Below are positions 49,079 to 59,697 of a DNA stretch of 64,000 nt, one piece after another. The stretch is from Verrucomicrobiota bacterium. GTDB lineage: Bacteria; Verrucomicrobiota; Verrucomicrobiia; Limisphaerales; J093. Below the pieces are notes generated by a model. The model worked only from the letters and a program-made list of their open reading frames with translations, made no database searches and had not been told where the DNA came from. How positions within the stretch are numbered: the first letter of the stretch is position 1; every line of letters starts with the position of its first letter. The DNA lies in the NCBI GenBank assembly GCA_027493615.1, contig JAOSKK010000001.1, positions 967,749 through 1,031,748 on the forward strand, read 5' to 3'. The translations under genes and the position numbers were made by a program.

Positions 49079-51867
49079 TCACCAATCGAGCCCGAGCCGG
49101 GCCAGCTCGCCGCGCAGCCGGCGCAGGTCCCACAGGGCGATGTGATGCCGGGCGCAGCCGGCCGCGAGGCGGGTGCCGGTGGGATCGAACGCTAGGCACT
49201 CGACCTCCTCCGGGTGCGGCAGTTCGAGCGCCGCGAGTTCGCGCAGGCCCGGATACGCGACGAGCACGATCAGCGTGCGCGTGCGAAGGATGGCCAGCAG
49301 CTTGCCGTCGGTCGAGAAAGCCAGCGGTCCCCGAGCGGTGGAGGTTTGCTGGCGCGTAAGGTGGTGGCGTGCCACTCCAGCCGCCAGGTCCCAGAAGACG
49401 TATTCGTCCGGCACACCGACCACCAGGAAGGTGCTGTCCGGGCTGAAGGCCAGACGCGACCGGCCGGCAAACGGGACGGTGTACCGCTTCGTCCAGGATG
49501 CCGTTTCCCAAATGTCCACGCTGTATCGCCAGTGATCTGACGCTGCGAGCCAGCGACCGTCCGGACTCGCCGCCAATTGGCTCATCTCCGCGTGGATGGC
49601 GAGGCAGGCGATCTCGCGCTCGCCGTCCTGCACGTGGAGCGTGTTCACATGGGTCCAGGCCAGGGCGTGCCCCCACGCGACAGACCGAGTTGCAGAGCCG
49701 GTTCGTGTCGGCCAATACCCTCGTCTCATCCAACCTGATCCGACCCTCCCAGTCCGGAGTCAGGGACCAGCGCAGCAATCCCGCCTCACCTGCTCCGATC
49801 AACTCCCGGCCCGCGGCGCCGAAGACCAAGGACCTCACCGGCCCGACCTCGCGGGTACCGAGGAGGCGGCCCAGTTCGACGTCGAAAAGCTGAATCCCGC
49901 TCGAGTCAGCAGCGGCAAGCGTTCGTCCTTCGCTATCAAACTCAACCGCGGAATAGCGTTGATCGCCGCGCGCGGGCGGCCCTTCGAGCAAACGGCAGAT
50001 CGTGTCCCCAGCCACGTCGCAGACGAGCGCATGAGCATCGGAGTACTCACCGAAGGCCAGGTGACGGCCATCCGGGCTGAACTCGAGATGGTCGCCCGCC
50101 TCGCGCATCCACACCGCCTGAAGGCCGCTGCGCAGGTCCCACAACCGCGTCGTGCCGTCCCAGCCGGCGGAGGCGAGCAGCTCGCCCCCCGGGTGAAACG
50201 CGAGCGAGGCGGGGGTGCCCTCGTGCCCGCGGAAGGCCAGCCGCTCTTCGGCCGAGACGGCGTCCCACAGCCGGATCACGTTGTCGTCGTTGGCTGTCGC
50301 CAGGGCGCGCTGACCCGGCTGCCAGCGCACCGCCATAGCCCGAGACGGCTGCGGGATCCGCGTCACGACGCGTCCGTCCGCCAGGCTGACGATATCCAGC
50401 AGGTTGGTGTCCGCGTATGCGAGAGCCACCAACCGCTCATCCGGGCTGCAGCAGAAGCGCCAGACCGAGAAGGGCACGGGCCATTCCCCGCGGGGCTGCT
50501 GGGTCGCCAGGTCGAAGCGTCGCAGCGGTTCGCGCCCGGCACCCCACACCATCGAAGGGCCGTCCGCCAACAACTGGCCCCACACCCCGTCGGGTTGGGG
50601 GGGCACTTCAAACACCTTGGCCCGCGTGTCCAGATCCCAAACCACAAAGCAATCCGCCTTCGGCCTCACCGCCACAAACCGGCCGTCGGGCCCAAATGGC
50701 AGCAAGGAGTAGGGCGGCCGGCCAGAGCCAGCCAGACAGAGCAACTCGGCGTCGTCCGCCATGCGCCGGAGATGCAGGTTGCCGGCGGCGTCGCCCCAGA
50801 AATAGCGCTCGCGCGCCAGGTCGAACATGGGCTCCGCGCGGGATGCCTCGTTCGGGGGCAACCGGCGCGCCAACCGGATATCCACGAGAGCCAGAGCGGC
50901 GATTGCCTCATTGCGCAGTTCGAGGGTTGGCTGGGTGCGCGCGGTGGTGGCCACCACCTCCATGCAGTCGAACCGCTGGCCGGCCTCCCCCGTCCGGCGC
51001 AACGCCCGGGCTTGAGCGAGCCGGGCCTCGGCCAGTTGCTGACGAGCCTCGTTCTCGGCCCGCTCGATGCGTTGGCGGCTCTGCCGCTCGAGCCCAGCCT
51101 GCCGCACCGCCAGGCCGTACCCGACGCCGGCCAGCAAGGCCAGACCGAGCGCCAGGGCACCCGAACGCCGGGCCAGACGCAGGTGCGCTTCCAGCCGATC
51201 CATATGCCGCAGCGACCTCCCGGCTTGCAGCAACGCCAGGTCCGCCAGCATCTCCGCCGCCGACCGGTACCGGCGCTGCGGGTCCGTCTCCACACGCCCG
51301 GACGACGATCTCGTTGAACTCGAGGAACACCGCTTGTGACGCGTCGGTCAACCACTCCGGCGGAATCTGGGGGAACCTGAGCCGATCCTGGCCCGTACTG
51401 GCTTCATACAAGACCTTGCCCAACGCATACAAATCCGCTGTCGGCGTCCCCGGCCCTTGCGGCGGCAGGAAACCTTCGGTACCCACCAGGGACCGGGTGG
51501 CACCGGAAGCAGCTACCAGTCCGATGTCGGCGATCTTTGGGCTGCCGTGGACAAAGATGACATTGGAAGGCTTGAGGTCGCGATGAACCAGTCCGTGCTT
51601 GTGCAGGTGGCCCAAGGCGGCAGCGAGGGCGAAGGCCACTTTCAGGCACTCCTCGAACGGCAGGTGACCGCGGCGACGCAACTCTCCCGAGAGCGTCCGG
51701 GGCACATAAGCCGCGTCCGCCCCTTCGCCAGCCGCGGCCAACCGGTTGAATCCTGGCTGGCCCGCGCTGTGGGATCCGACTCCGGACGACCCGTCCCCAC
51801 GGTGCGGGGCTTCCCTCGCGTCGTCCGCCAACTCCATCACGAATAGGGAATAGAAGGCTGCTCCCAT
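49079..51867 (-). pseudogene. Serine/threonine protein kinase with WD40 repeats, N-lobe missing
   Basis: The frame opens at 51867 with MGAAFYSLFVMELADDA, the hinge of a kinase. It continues GLVHRDLKPSNVIF, KIADIGLVA (DIG for DFG) and GTEGFLPPQGPGTPTADLYA. The glycine loop and VAIK lysine that should precede the hinge are absent. After a break near 51290 a membrane helix (ALALGLALLAGVGYGLAV) and coiled segment lead to WD40 blades (LLASAGWDGTTRLWDLRSG, RFVAVRPKADCFVVWDLDTR). Another break near 49700 leads to the end at 49079. The truncation coincides with the left border of the mobile island, so the kinase is probably dead. Confidence 0.78.
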
Positions 51868-51869
51868 AA

Positions 51870-52061
51870 TCAGTTCTCCATGGTTGATTGTAGTTCGGCC
51901 AAACGGTTATCAATCCTGACGACCTCGCCGAGGATTTCCCGGAGCACAATCTCCAGGATCGGATTATCCTGGCAGGCGAGCTTGTGCGGTTCGCGGATGT
52001 CGCTGACGAGCAGAGCGGCACATTGCGCGGCCTTGGTGATGGTTTCGAGTTGCGGGGTCAT
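51870..52061 (-). CDS. Small hypothetical protein at the island border
   Basis: 63 residues from ATG 52061: MTPQLETITKAAQCAALLVS, NPILEIVLREILGEVVRID and NRLAELQSTMEN. Helical and charged, no known motif. It follows the adenine methyltransferase by 31 bp on the same strand and ends two bases from the truncated kinase. Such short genes are common in phage-like modules. I do not recognise it. Confidence 0.45.
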   Translation of the reverse strand: MTPQLETITKAAQCAALLVSDIREPHKLACQDNPILEIVLREILGEVVRIDNRLAELQSTMEN

Positions 52062-52092
52062 GGTTTGGAGTCGCGGTTTCGTGGCCAGGCGG

Positions 52093-52601
52093 TCACAGCC
52101 GGGGCTGAAAGATGACGATGGCGACGGGGAACGGCGCTCCCGCGTCCGCTCCTTCGAACTTGACGCGACCGATGGGGAAGCGGATGTCGGAGGCCTTGGC
52201 GGCGTAGCGATGCCACCATTCGGTGTCCACCCGGGCCGGAACAAAGCAGACCACCAGTGCACCGTGGTCGCGCGCCGCTTCGTAGGCTTTGCGCATCCAC
52301 TTCGGCAGCTCACGACCATAGGGGGATTCATGAAGACGCGTTCCTCGGCCCATGACTGCGCGAGGCCGTCTTCGGCAGGGGTATAGTGGCGCGGACATTT
52401 GGCATTCTCGTGGGTGCAGCAGGGGTCAAGGCTGAACTTGAATTCGAGGTTCAGGTAATCGAACCAGTCCTGCGGGGTCGCCCAGGTGAGATCGGCACTG
52501 CTGCCCATCAGGCGCATCAGATGATCCGACGCTCCGGGCGCGCGTGGGGGTAGGTTCGCGTCGTCGCCAGGCGGCCTTGGTTTGGAGTCGGAGGAGTCCA
52601 T
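52093..52601 (-). CDS. Phage-type DNA N6-adenine methyltransferase (one frame break)
   Basis: Starts ATG 52601. WATPQDWFDYLNLEFKFSLD, then a Cys-containing CCTHENAKCPRHYTPAEDGL, and the catalytic motif region ERVFMNPP(Y)GRELPKWMRK formed across a break near 52320, followed by ALVVCFVPARVDTEWWHRYA and IRFPIGRVKFEG. This is the small phage adenine methyltransferase family (Dam-like, NPPY). It can modify adenine in DNA; no restriction enzyme is nearby, so self-protection or replication control is likely. Confidence 0.82.
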
Positions 52602-52634
52602 TGTGAGCGTTGGTTCGGTAGGAGGCCAAATTGG

Positions 52635-53750
52635 TTAGTGGGGACCGGAGGGACCGATTGCAGTCGGCCACTCGCTGACGCGGGTCCACCAGCGCTCGAG
52701 CCACTCCTGGAAGGGTTGGGGGGTGACGAGGTCGGCGGCAGATAAGCGCTGCACGGCGACCCGAGTCCCGAGCGACTTATCAGGCCAGAGGTGGAGGCGG
52801 TCGGCCAGCCCAACCTCGGCGGCCAGGCGCTCGACGGTTCGGAGGGCGTCCAGGGCGTAGTCCTGCCAACGCTCTCGCGTCGCAAACACGTCTGTGTTGA
52901 CGGGGACACCAAGGGCTTGAGCATGGGCCGCGATGCGCATCACATTCTCGGCACGGATGTTGATCGGTTCGTGGAACACGGTGATCGGATCCAGCACGGC
53001 AACCGCTGTCAGAGTCGCGCGCAGGTCGGCTTCATCGCAGTCGGGGTACGTGGGGGCCAAAGCGACAAAGACGTGCAGGCCGGCGTTCCTGGCCGCCTGG
53101 AGGGTCGCCAAGCGCTGGGATGGCGCCGGCGCCTTGGGCTCGTACACCCGCGAGAGGTCGTTCCGGAGCGTCGGCAGGTTCATGCCGAAGGTGAGGCGGT
53201 GGCCGAACGTACGGAACAGGTCGAAGTCGTCCCGCGCCAGCGGGCTGCGGGTCAGGATGCGGACGTTGAGGGTGGAACGGTCGCGGATGAACTCGACAGA
53301 GCGCCGCACCAGGAAGCGGCTATGTTCGGCCAGTTCGCGCTGGCGCGCCGGGTCGGGGTGTCGAACGACCTGGTACGGATCCGTGGTGGTGCACAACATC
53401 ACGGCACGGTGACCATCCGGCTTGAGGCGTGCCAGAGGGACGCGTTCGGCTGCGCGGAGAGAAGCGAGAAACCGTTCTTCGATCCAGGGTCGCACCAGCA
53501 CGTACTCGCCCCACTCGGCGTCGGGATCCCGGACACCGTACTGGGCGAGGTGAGGCCCCTGTTTGATCGTGGCGGTGTTGGGCACGTAGCAGAAGCGGCA
53601 GGCGTGCGAGCAGCCGACGGCGATGTTGAATGCCCAATTCGACAGGCTCTTGAAGATGAAATTGTTGGGCGCGATCATCGCCGGTGCGTGCCAGAGGTCA
53701 GTGATCGTGTTCATAGGGGCGGTCGGCGTGGCTACGTGGCGCAGGGTCAT
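52635..53750 (-). CDS. Radical SAM protein (SPL/Rv2578c-like)
   Basis: An intact protein of about 371 residues. The radical SAM cluster motif is AVGCSHACRFCYVPNTA (C-x3-C-x2-C). Further blocks: AVMLCTTTDPYQVV, LNVRILTRSPLARDDFDLFR, HRLTFGMNLPTLRNDLSRVY, VFVALAPTYPDCDEADLRAT and ITVFHEPINIRAENVMRI. It resembles the spore-photoproduct-lyase-like radical SAM group whose substrates are mostly unknown. The ATG at 53750 is preferred over an upstream GTG at 53813, whose extra residues have no similarity. Position between a phage methyltransferase and a toprim gene suggests a DNA-related role, which is inference. Confidence 0.82.
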   Translation of the reverse strand: MTLRHVATPTAPMNTITDLWHAPAMIAPNNFIFKSLSNWAFNIAVGCSHACRFCYVPNTATIKQGPHLAQYGVRDPDAEWGEYVLVRPWIEERFLASLRAAERVPLARLKPDGHRAVMLCTTTDPYQVVRHPDPARQRELAEHSRFLVRRSVEFIRDRSTLNVRILTRSPLARDDFDLFRTFGHRLTFGMNLPTLRNDLSRVYEPKAPAPSQRLATLQAARNAGLHVFVALAPTYPDCDEADLRATLTAVAVLDPITVFHEPINIRAENVMRIAAHAQALGVPVNTDVFATRERWQDYALDALRTVERLAAEVGLADRLHLWPDKSLGTRVAVQRLSAADLVTPQPFQEWLERWWTRVSEWPTAIGPSGPH

Positions 53751-54171
53751 GATGCGGGGGCGGGGTGCAGGGGCTTCAGATCTTGACTCGCTGTGCCGGT
53801 TGTTGGGGAACACGGTGTGCAGGGCGAACGAACGTGCCCTCGAAGAGGCCCGGCGTGTGGCAAAGGTAAAACGGAGGGAGGTAAATGACCTGGCAAGTGG
53901 CGAGTTTGGGAATTATCGACGGGTCCACGATGTGGGCGGAGTCCCGACGTCGCCGCTCGCGGGAAGTTGACCGGGTGTGCTCACGGGAAGTGACCCACCT
54001 GGCGGGCAGCGCGAGCAGTCAGTTTCCCTTTCCAAGGAGGGAGTTTTGGGGATTGCGAGCAGGGGTGGTTCCGAGGAGGGCTTCCGAGCAGCGATTCCGA
54101 GGAGGGTTGGCGCCGCGGCCACTGGTGGTGGTCGTCCGCAAGCCGGCGCAAGCTGGGGAGCGCGAGCGCGC
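53751..54171. other. Intergenic stretch with short purine-rich repeats
   Basis: 421 bases between the radical SAM and toprim genes, without a credible ORF. It holds two CGGGAAGT(T)GACC copies (about 53960 and 53984). It also holds a purine-rich part with ATTCCGAGGAGGGTT-like units (about 54067 and 54092). These could be binding sites for a mobile-element protein, or leftover element ends. Confidence 0.45.
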
Positions 54172-55007
54172 TCAACCCCCTGCCCGTAGGACATCGTTCC
54201 AGTCCTTGTGCGAGGGGCGCAGGCGCTGGATGGCGGGATGCCGGGCGATCATGACCTGAGCCATCGCTTCCCCCGTGGCATCGAGGTCAAAGCCGCAGGA
54301 CACGGTGCCGCCCTGGGCGAGGAGGTCGGCCGGCCAGACCGGATCGGGCCGGGCACCGGCGGTCGAGAGGCACCGAGCGTCGGGGTGCAGGGCGTGGCAA
54401 CTGAGGGCGTCAATGGCCGACTCGCACAGGAGGCTCACCGCGCGCGGGGTCGTCGGGACGGCAAAGCAGCCACGGTCCTTGCGGGAACCCGGGGCCATGC
54501 CGCGCCAGGGGACCAGTCCGGTGCCCCGCAGTTCGGCACCGACCGGCTGCCCGTCGGGCCCGCGCAGGAGGAAGACGGCGTTGGCGCGGGCATCGGCGTA
54601 GAGGTTGCCGGTGGCGATCAAGGGGTCGAGCAACGCGGGGGCAGTCGCCGTGGCTCGACCAGGTAACGCCGGACGTGAGCGAGGTGTTCGGGCGTCGGCT
54701 CCGGCAACCGCAGCGGCGGTCTGGGCGGAGGGCTCACCGGCGGGATCGGGCTCGTCGCGCCGTGCCGTTCCAACCACTCCAAGGCCTGGCCAAAGCCGAC
54801 GCCGTGGAGGTGCATCACCAGATCGATGGCCCCGCCACCCCCACCGCCGAGGTTCCAGTTGATGAACTGGGCGCCCGTGACGGAGAGGACGCCCTGGGCC
54901 GTGTGCCACTTGTGGGGATCGGCCCGATCCGGAACCGCACCGGAGCGGCGCAACACCACGCTCAGGGGAAGGGCCCGCAGTCGGTTGGCCCGCTCCTGCC
55001 AGGTCAT
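54172..55007 (-). CDS. DUF3991/toprim-domain primase-like protein (one frame break)
   Basis: ATG 55007 overlaps the istB stop (ATGA). The N-terminal part reads LPLSVVLRRSGAVPDRADPH, GAQFINWNLGGGGGGAIDLV and MHLHGVGFGQALEWLERHG, the DUF3991 pattern next to a zinc-free primase start. After a break near 54655 it continues AVFLLRGPDGQPVGAELRGT and the toprim core: VSLLCESAIDALSCHAL (Glu) and VSCGFDLDATGEAMAQ (the DxD). It ends RPSHKDWNDVLRAGG. Such proteins are common on plasmids, integrative elements and phages, in replication or transfer. Confidence 0.75.
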
Positions 55008-55744
55008 GGGTCGGGGGAGAGCTTGCCGCGCAGGGTGACACACTCCCGCAGGTTGAAGACATGGCTGGTTTCGGTGAGCCGGTCAATCAGGGCGGCGGTG
55101 AGGTGATCGTTCTTGAGGAAGGAGCCCCAGTCGCTGAAGCCCAGGTTGGAGGTCAGGAGCGTGGATTTCTTGCGGTGACGCTTTTGCATGAGGGTGAAGA
55201 AGAGGCCCACCTGGACGGGCTCGACCTCGACGTAGCCGATTTCATCGATCAGGAGCAGGTCCCAGCGCAGATACTTCTGGAGCACCGCTTCCTGGGCGTG
55301 GAGGGCGACGGCTTGATAGAGTTCGGCGACCAGGTCGGCGAAGAGGACGTACCGACCGGTGGCCCCGCGCTGGATGGCCCCGACCAGGAAGCTGGAGGCC
55401 AGGCCGGTCTTGCCACAGCCGGTGCGGCCCAGCCAGATGATGTTCTGGGCCTTGGCCAGGAAGTCCAGGGTGTCGTAGAGGGCGAAGATGGCTTTGCGGT
55501 TGAGCTTGGGCTGGCGGTCGAAGGGGAAGGTTTCGATCGTCCAGGGCTCGGGCAGACGGGCGCGCCGCAGGCGCTGCTGCCGGGCGCGGTCGCCCTGGAG
55601 ACGGTACTCCTCTTCCACGATGTGGGTGAGCAAGGCGGCATGGGACATCCGCTGGCGGGCGGCCTCTTGGAGGTCCTGGTCCCAGTGCTTGGCCAGGCGG
55701 GGCAGGCGCAAGGCACGCAGTTTGGCTTGGAGTTCGTCAGTCAT
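55004..55744 (-). CDS. istB: IstB-like AAA+ ATPase (IS21-type helper), first copy
   Basis: An intact 246-residue protein from ATG 55744 (MTDELQAKLRALRLPRLAKH). P-loop WLGRTGCGKTGLASSFLV, Walker B LLLIDEIGYVEVEPVQ, sensor block STLLTSNLGFSDWGSFLKND and ALIDRLTETSHVFNL. IstB loads and activates the IstA integrase. It overlaps istA by 8 bp upstream and the toprim gene by 4 bp downstream, so the three genes are translationally coupled. Confidence 0.92.
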   Translation of the reverse strand: MTDELQAKLRALRLPRLAKHWDQDLQEAARQRMSHAALLTHIVEEEYRLQGDRARQQRLRRARLPEPWTIETFPFDRQPKLNRKAIFALYDTLDFLAKAQNIIWLGRTGCGKTGLASSFLVGAIQRGATGRYVLFADLVAELYQAVALHAQEAVLQKYLRWDLLLIDEIGYVEVEPVQVGLFFTLMQKRHRKKSTLLTSNLGFSDWGSFLKNDHLTAALIDRLTETSHVFNLRECVTLRGKLSPDP

Positions 55745-57056
55745 CGTAGGCGGTGAGGTTGGGGGTTTCGGTGAGCGCGCCGTCCTGGTAGGCAGGACGG
55801 TCGCCAAAGGACTCATCAATGGCCGGCAGGGGGAGCTGGCCGGGCGTGGCCTGCACGACGAGGTGGGCGAGGCGTTCGAGGGTCTTGAGCTCGGGGAGGC
55901 GATAGCGGTGGGCGCGCTCGACCGCCCGGACGAAGAGCTCGGGACTCATCCGTTGGCTCAACGCCCAGAGTCGGCGCAGGGTCTGGTGACGCAGGTGTCC
56001 CGGGGTGGCCAGGAGGAAGTCCACATACGCGCTGACCGTGGGGGCCAGGGCGCGCAAGCGCTTCTCCTCCTCGTCGCTGGGCTGGGGGCGATGCCGCGGC
56101 TGGGCGTGGGCGGCGGGTTGACCGGGCGGAGCGAACTGTTGGTTACGGACGCCGTCGGGGGCCAGGGCGTATTGGATGGCGAGCTGGCCCGCCACGTAAA
56201 TCTGGAGCTGGTCCTCGTAGCGTAACACCGTGAGGCGACCGCGGCCGGTGCCGGGCACCCAGTAGTAGTTGGCGTCCACGGCGACATAGCCGTATTCGTC
56301 CACGCTCCGTTCCAGGATCAGGTAGGGCGCGGGCAGGTAGGGAGGCAAGGGCTGGAGGAAGTGCACTTCGTGTTCGAAGGCTTGGGCGGGAATGAGGCCG
56401 GCCTTGCCCTGGGGCCGTTGCTCCATCCGCACCGTCGACCAGTCCAGGGCTTGGCGATTCAAGTCTGCGAGGTTCTCGAAGGTGCGGCCGGGCAGGAAGT
56501 TGGTCTCGACGGTGGAAAAACTCCTCTCCTCGCCGGCCTTGCGATCGGCGTGCTTGGGGGCGTGGCAGAGGAACCGAAAGCCATAGGTTTTGGCGAAGGC
56601 CTCCATCTCCGGGACCATCACCGCCTGCGCGCCCAGGCCGCGCCACCGGGCGAGGTTGGTGTTGTCGATGACACAGACCGGAGGCGCGTAAGCCCAGTGC
56701 ACGAGGGCTCGGTGCAGGAAGCACTTCATCCGGAAGCGGTCGAAGACGCGGTAGAACTGCAGGTAGCGGCGCTTGGAGTACCGCAGGTAGAGCAGGCTGG
56801 CCTGCAGCTTGGTCGGCACCCCGCTCAGCAGGACGGTGAAGGGGCTGGTGTCGTGCTGCATCTCGGCCCCCGGCTCGTCGGGCACCCGTTGACAACGGGT
56901 GGCCAGGGGCTGGCCGATCCCCCACTGCCGCAGCCAACGCGTGAGCGTCGAGTACTTGACGTCCGCCCCGTGCTCCTCGCGCAACTTTTCCCACACGCGC
57001 TGCACGTAACCGTCGCATTGCGTGTAGAGGTGGCGCACCAACTCCGGGTCCAGGGG
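55737..57056 (-). pseudogene. istA: IS21-type transposase IstA, main part, interrupted after codon ~17
   Basis: The DDE integrase core is complete: first Asp in AEMQHDTSPFTVLLSG, second in PPVCVIDNTNLARWRG, Glu in RSFSTVETNFLPGRTFENL. The start region reads PLDPELVRHLYTQCDGYVQR and YSTLTRWLRQWGIG. The C-terminal tail is SFGDRPAYQDGALTETPNLT. The frame upstream of 57051 enters the terminal repeat array of another IS21 element, so the long open frame upstream is not protein. Its N-terminus is found at 60021-60069, beyond that inserted element. Confidence 0.85.
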
Positions 57057-57063
57057 CGTGCGT

Positions 57064-57238
57064 ATTCCGGCGGCATTCGGACACGGATTCCGATCTGATC
57101 CGGACAGGATTCCGGCCGATGTCGGACAGCGCTCCGGAATTTGCCGGACAGGGTTCCGGCGGCATCCGGACAGCAATCCGGGACGGTCCGGACAATGTTC
57201 CGGTCCGATCCGGACAACGTTCCGGGGCATCCGGACAG
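57064..57238 (+). repeat. Left terminal array: eight tandem 22-bp repeats
   Basis: Units begin at 57064, 57086, 57108, 57130, 57152, 57174, 57196 and 57218 (the last is 21 bp). Each follows a TTCCGG ... TCCGGACA pattern. They look like repeated transposase-binding sites at an IS21 end, although eight is many for the family. The nearest coding gene, istA on the plus strand, starts 113 bp inside. Confidence 0.85.
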
Positions 57239-57350
57239 TTTGGGGCGCCGCCCTGAGTGGGGCGGTGGCCAGGGATCGTGCGTAGGTCCTCTCGGAGGAG
57301 GTGGCGCAAAACGTTGAATGGGCGGCCAGGCGGCCGAAACTGACCGCCTT

Positions 57351-58896
57351 ATGCCCAGAAAAGTACTCGTTATGCGTCAAGTCATCGAAATCCTGCGTCT
57401 CAAACATGAGCACCATCTCTCGATCCGCGAAATCGCCCGCAGTTGTGGCCTCGCCTCCAGCACCGTGGGCGATTACCTGCTGCGGGCCCAGGCCGCGGGT
57501 TTGTCGTGGCCCTTGCCCGAAGGCGTGGGCGAAGCGGAACTGGAAGCCCGTCTGTCGGCGGTAGCGCCCCCGCGGACGACGGAAACACCTCCGCCGCCCG
57601 TCCCGGACTGGGCGCACCTGCACGCCGAACTGCGCCGTCCCAACGTCACCCTGCGCCTGTTGTGGCAGGAGTACATCCGGACTGATCCGTCCGGGCTGAA
57701 GTACAGCCGCTTCTGTGAGCGCTATCAACAATGGCGCAAGACCTTGGAGCCTACCTTGCGGCAGGTGCATGTTCCCGGAGAGAAGATGTTCGTGGACTGG
57801 GCCGGCCAGAGTGTCCCGATCCGCAACGGGGCCGACGGCACGACTGAGCCGGCGTCGTTGTTCGTGGCGGCGCTGGGAGCTTCGGGCAAGATCTTCGCCG
57901 AGGCGTTCCCGGACCAGAAGCTCCCTTCCTGGATCCGCGCCCACGTGCATGCCTTTGAGTTCTATGGCGGGGTCGCCGCGCTGACGATCCCCGACAACAC
58001 CCGCACGGCCGTCGTGGAACCCTGCCGCTATGAGCCCTTGCTCCATCGCACGTATCAGGAGATGGCCGAACACTACGGCACGGTCATCCTGCCCACGCGC
58101 GTGAGAAAGCCCCGTGACAAGGCCAAGGCCGAGTCGGCCGTGCAGGTGGCCCAGCGCCAGATCCTGGCCGCCTTGCGTGACATGGATTTCTTCAGCGTCG
58201 GCCAGTTGAATCAAGCCATCGCGCCACGCTTGCGGCAACTCAATGCCCAGCCCTTCCAGAAGCTGGACGGTTCGCGGGACCAATGGTTTGAAACCTTGGA
58301 CCAGCCCAAGCTGCGGCCACTGCCGCCCTCGCCCTTGGTCGTGGCCACCTGGCTGGAGGCCACCGTGAACATCGATTATCACGTGGTGGTCGATCACCAC
58401 TACTACAGCGTACCTTATGGGCTGATCCACCAATGCCTCCAGGTGCGACTGAGCGACGCGACGGTCGAGCTCTTTCACAAAGCCAAGCGGGTCGCGGCCC
58501 ATCAGCGCAGTTTCCAGCGCGGCACCTTCACCACCCTCGAGGAGCACCGTCCCAAGTCGCACCAGCGTTATCTGGAATGGACCCCCAGCCGGATCATCGA
58601 TTGGGCGCGCAAGATCGGCCCCCAGTGCGCCTTGGTGGTGCAGAACGTCATGGCCGCGCGCCCGCACCCCGAACAGGGATTTCGTTCCTGCTTGGGCATC
58701 ATTCGCCTGGCCAAGGTTCACGGGGGAGGCCCGGCTCGAAGCCGCCTGCCAGCGGGCCCTGCATTGCGGCACCCTGTCCTATCGCAGCATCGAATCGATC
58801 CTCGATAAGCGCCTGGAGGCTCAACCGCTGCCAGGGGACGTGGCGTGCGCTTCGCCCCCTCACGAAAATGTCCGCGGTCAGGATTACTTCGCGTGA
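57351..58896 (+). CDS. istA: IS21-family transposase IstA, second copy (one frame break)
   Basis: ATG 57351 begins MPRKVLVMRQVIEILRLKHE. A helix-turn-helix follows (LSIREIARSCGLASSTVGDY). The DDE core has GEKMFVDWAGQSVPI, LTIPDNTRTAVVEPCRYEPL and KPRDKAKAESAVQVAQRQIL. A beta-barrel part (VDHHYYSVPYGLIHQCLQVR) follows. A break near 58727 in a G run leads to the true C-terminus ACQRALHCGTLSYRSIESIL and ends with HENVRGQDYFA at 58896. The pair with istB downstream (13 bp apart) is a normal IS21 layout. Differs clearly from the first istA, so the two elements are not copies of each other. Confidence 0.92.
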
Positions 58897-58909
58897 AAGG
58901 TTCCGGCTT

Positions 58910-59686
58910 ATGTTGACGCATCCGACCATGGACCAACTGCGGGCCCTTCGCTTGGAGGGCATGATCCAAGCCTGGGAGGAACAACGCCGCGATCCCCAGA
59001 TCGCCGACCTGGACTTCGAGCAACGTCTGGCGCTGCTGGTGCAACGCCAGTGGCTTTGGAAATCCAATCGCGCGCTGGCGGCACGCCTGCACCAGGCCCA
59101 GCTCAAAGTTCCGGCCACCCTCGAGGACATCGATTACCGCCATCCCCGCGGACTCAAACGCGCGCAGATCGAGCAACTGCGGGTCAATGACTGGATTGGC
59201 CAACACCGGGCCTGTCTGATCACCGGGCCGACCGGCTGCGGCAAGACTTACCTGGGCTGCGCCCTGGGGCATCAGGCCTGTCGGGAGGGGCACCGCACGT
59301 TGTATTACCACGCCCCGAAACTGTTTCGAGATCTGCAACTGGCCCAAGCCGACGGCTCCCTCGCCCGCCGGCTCAAGCTCTGGTCGCGCATCACGCTCTT
59401 GATCATCGATGATTTGGGGATGGCGGCCACGGGGACCAAGCCGTATCGGGAACTGCTCGAGATCATCGACGACCGGCTGGGGAAAGGTTCGGTGCTCATC
59501 ACCAGCCAGTTCCCCGTGAGCCAGTGGCATGAACTGGTGGGCGACGCGACGGTGGCCGATGCGCTGATGGATCGGCTGGTGCACCAGGCTTATCGGATCG
59601 AACTCAAGGGCGAATCGATGCGCAAGGCGCGGGCCGCCAATGACCGTAGCCAGGGAGTTCCTTCGGATCCAGAAATCAGCGCGTAA
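58910..59686 (+). CDS. istB: IstB-like AAA+ ATPase, second copy
   Basis: An intact 258-residue helper of the inserted IS21 element. LTHPTMDQLRALRLEGMIQA starts it, then ITGPTGCGKTYLGCALGHQ (P-loop), ITLLIIDDLGMAATGTKPYR (Walker B), SVLITSQFPVSQWHELVGDA and ADALMDRLVHQAYRIELKGE. Length matches the family. Start at ATG 58910 chosen for domain fit and its position 13 bp after istA. Confidence 0.94.
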   Translation: MLTHPTMDQLRALRLEGMIQAWEEQRRDPQIADLDFEQRLALLVQRQWLWKSNRALAARLHQAQLKVPATLEDIDYRHPRGLKRAQIEQLRVNDWIGQHRACLITGPTGCGKTYLGCALGHQACREGHRTLYYHAPKLFRDLQLAQADGSLARRLKLWSRITLLIIDDLGMAATGTKPYRELLEIIDDRLGKGSVLITSQFPVSQWHELVGDATVADALMDRLVHQAYRIELKGESMRKARAANDRSQGVPSDPEISA

Positions 59687-59697
59687 GTCGCAACGCC

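Noticed and set aside
57064..57238. Array of 22-bp repeats as a CRISPR
   Set aside because: The repeats are directly contiguous with no unique spacers, are imperfect, have an inverted counterpart, and no cas genes are near.
57231..58772. Long minus-strand open frame continuing upstream of istA to 58772
   Set aside because: It is antisense to the plus-strand istA and crosses the 22-bp array; only the part left of 57051 has IstA similarity.
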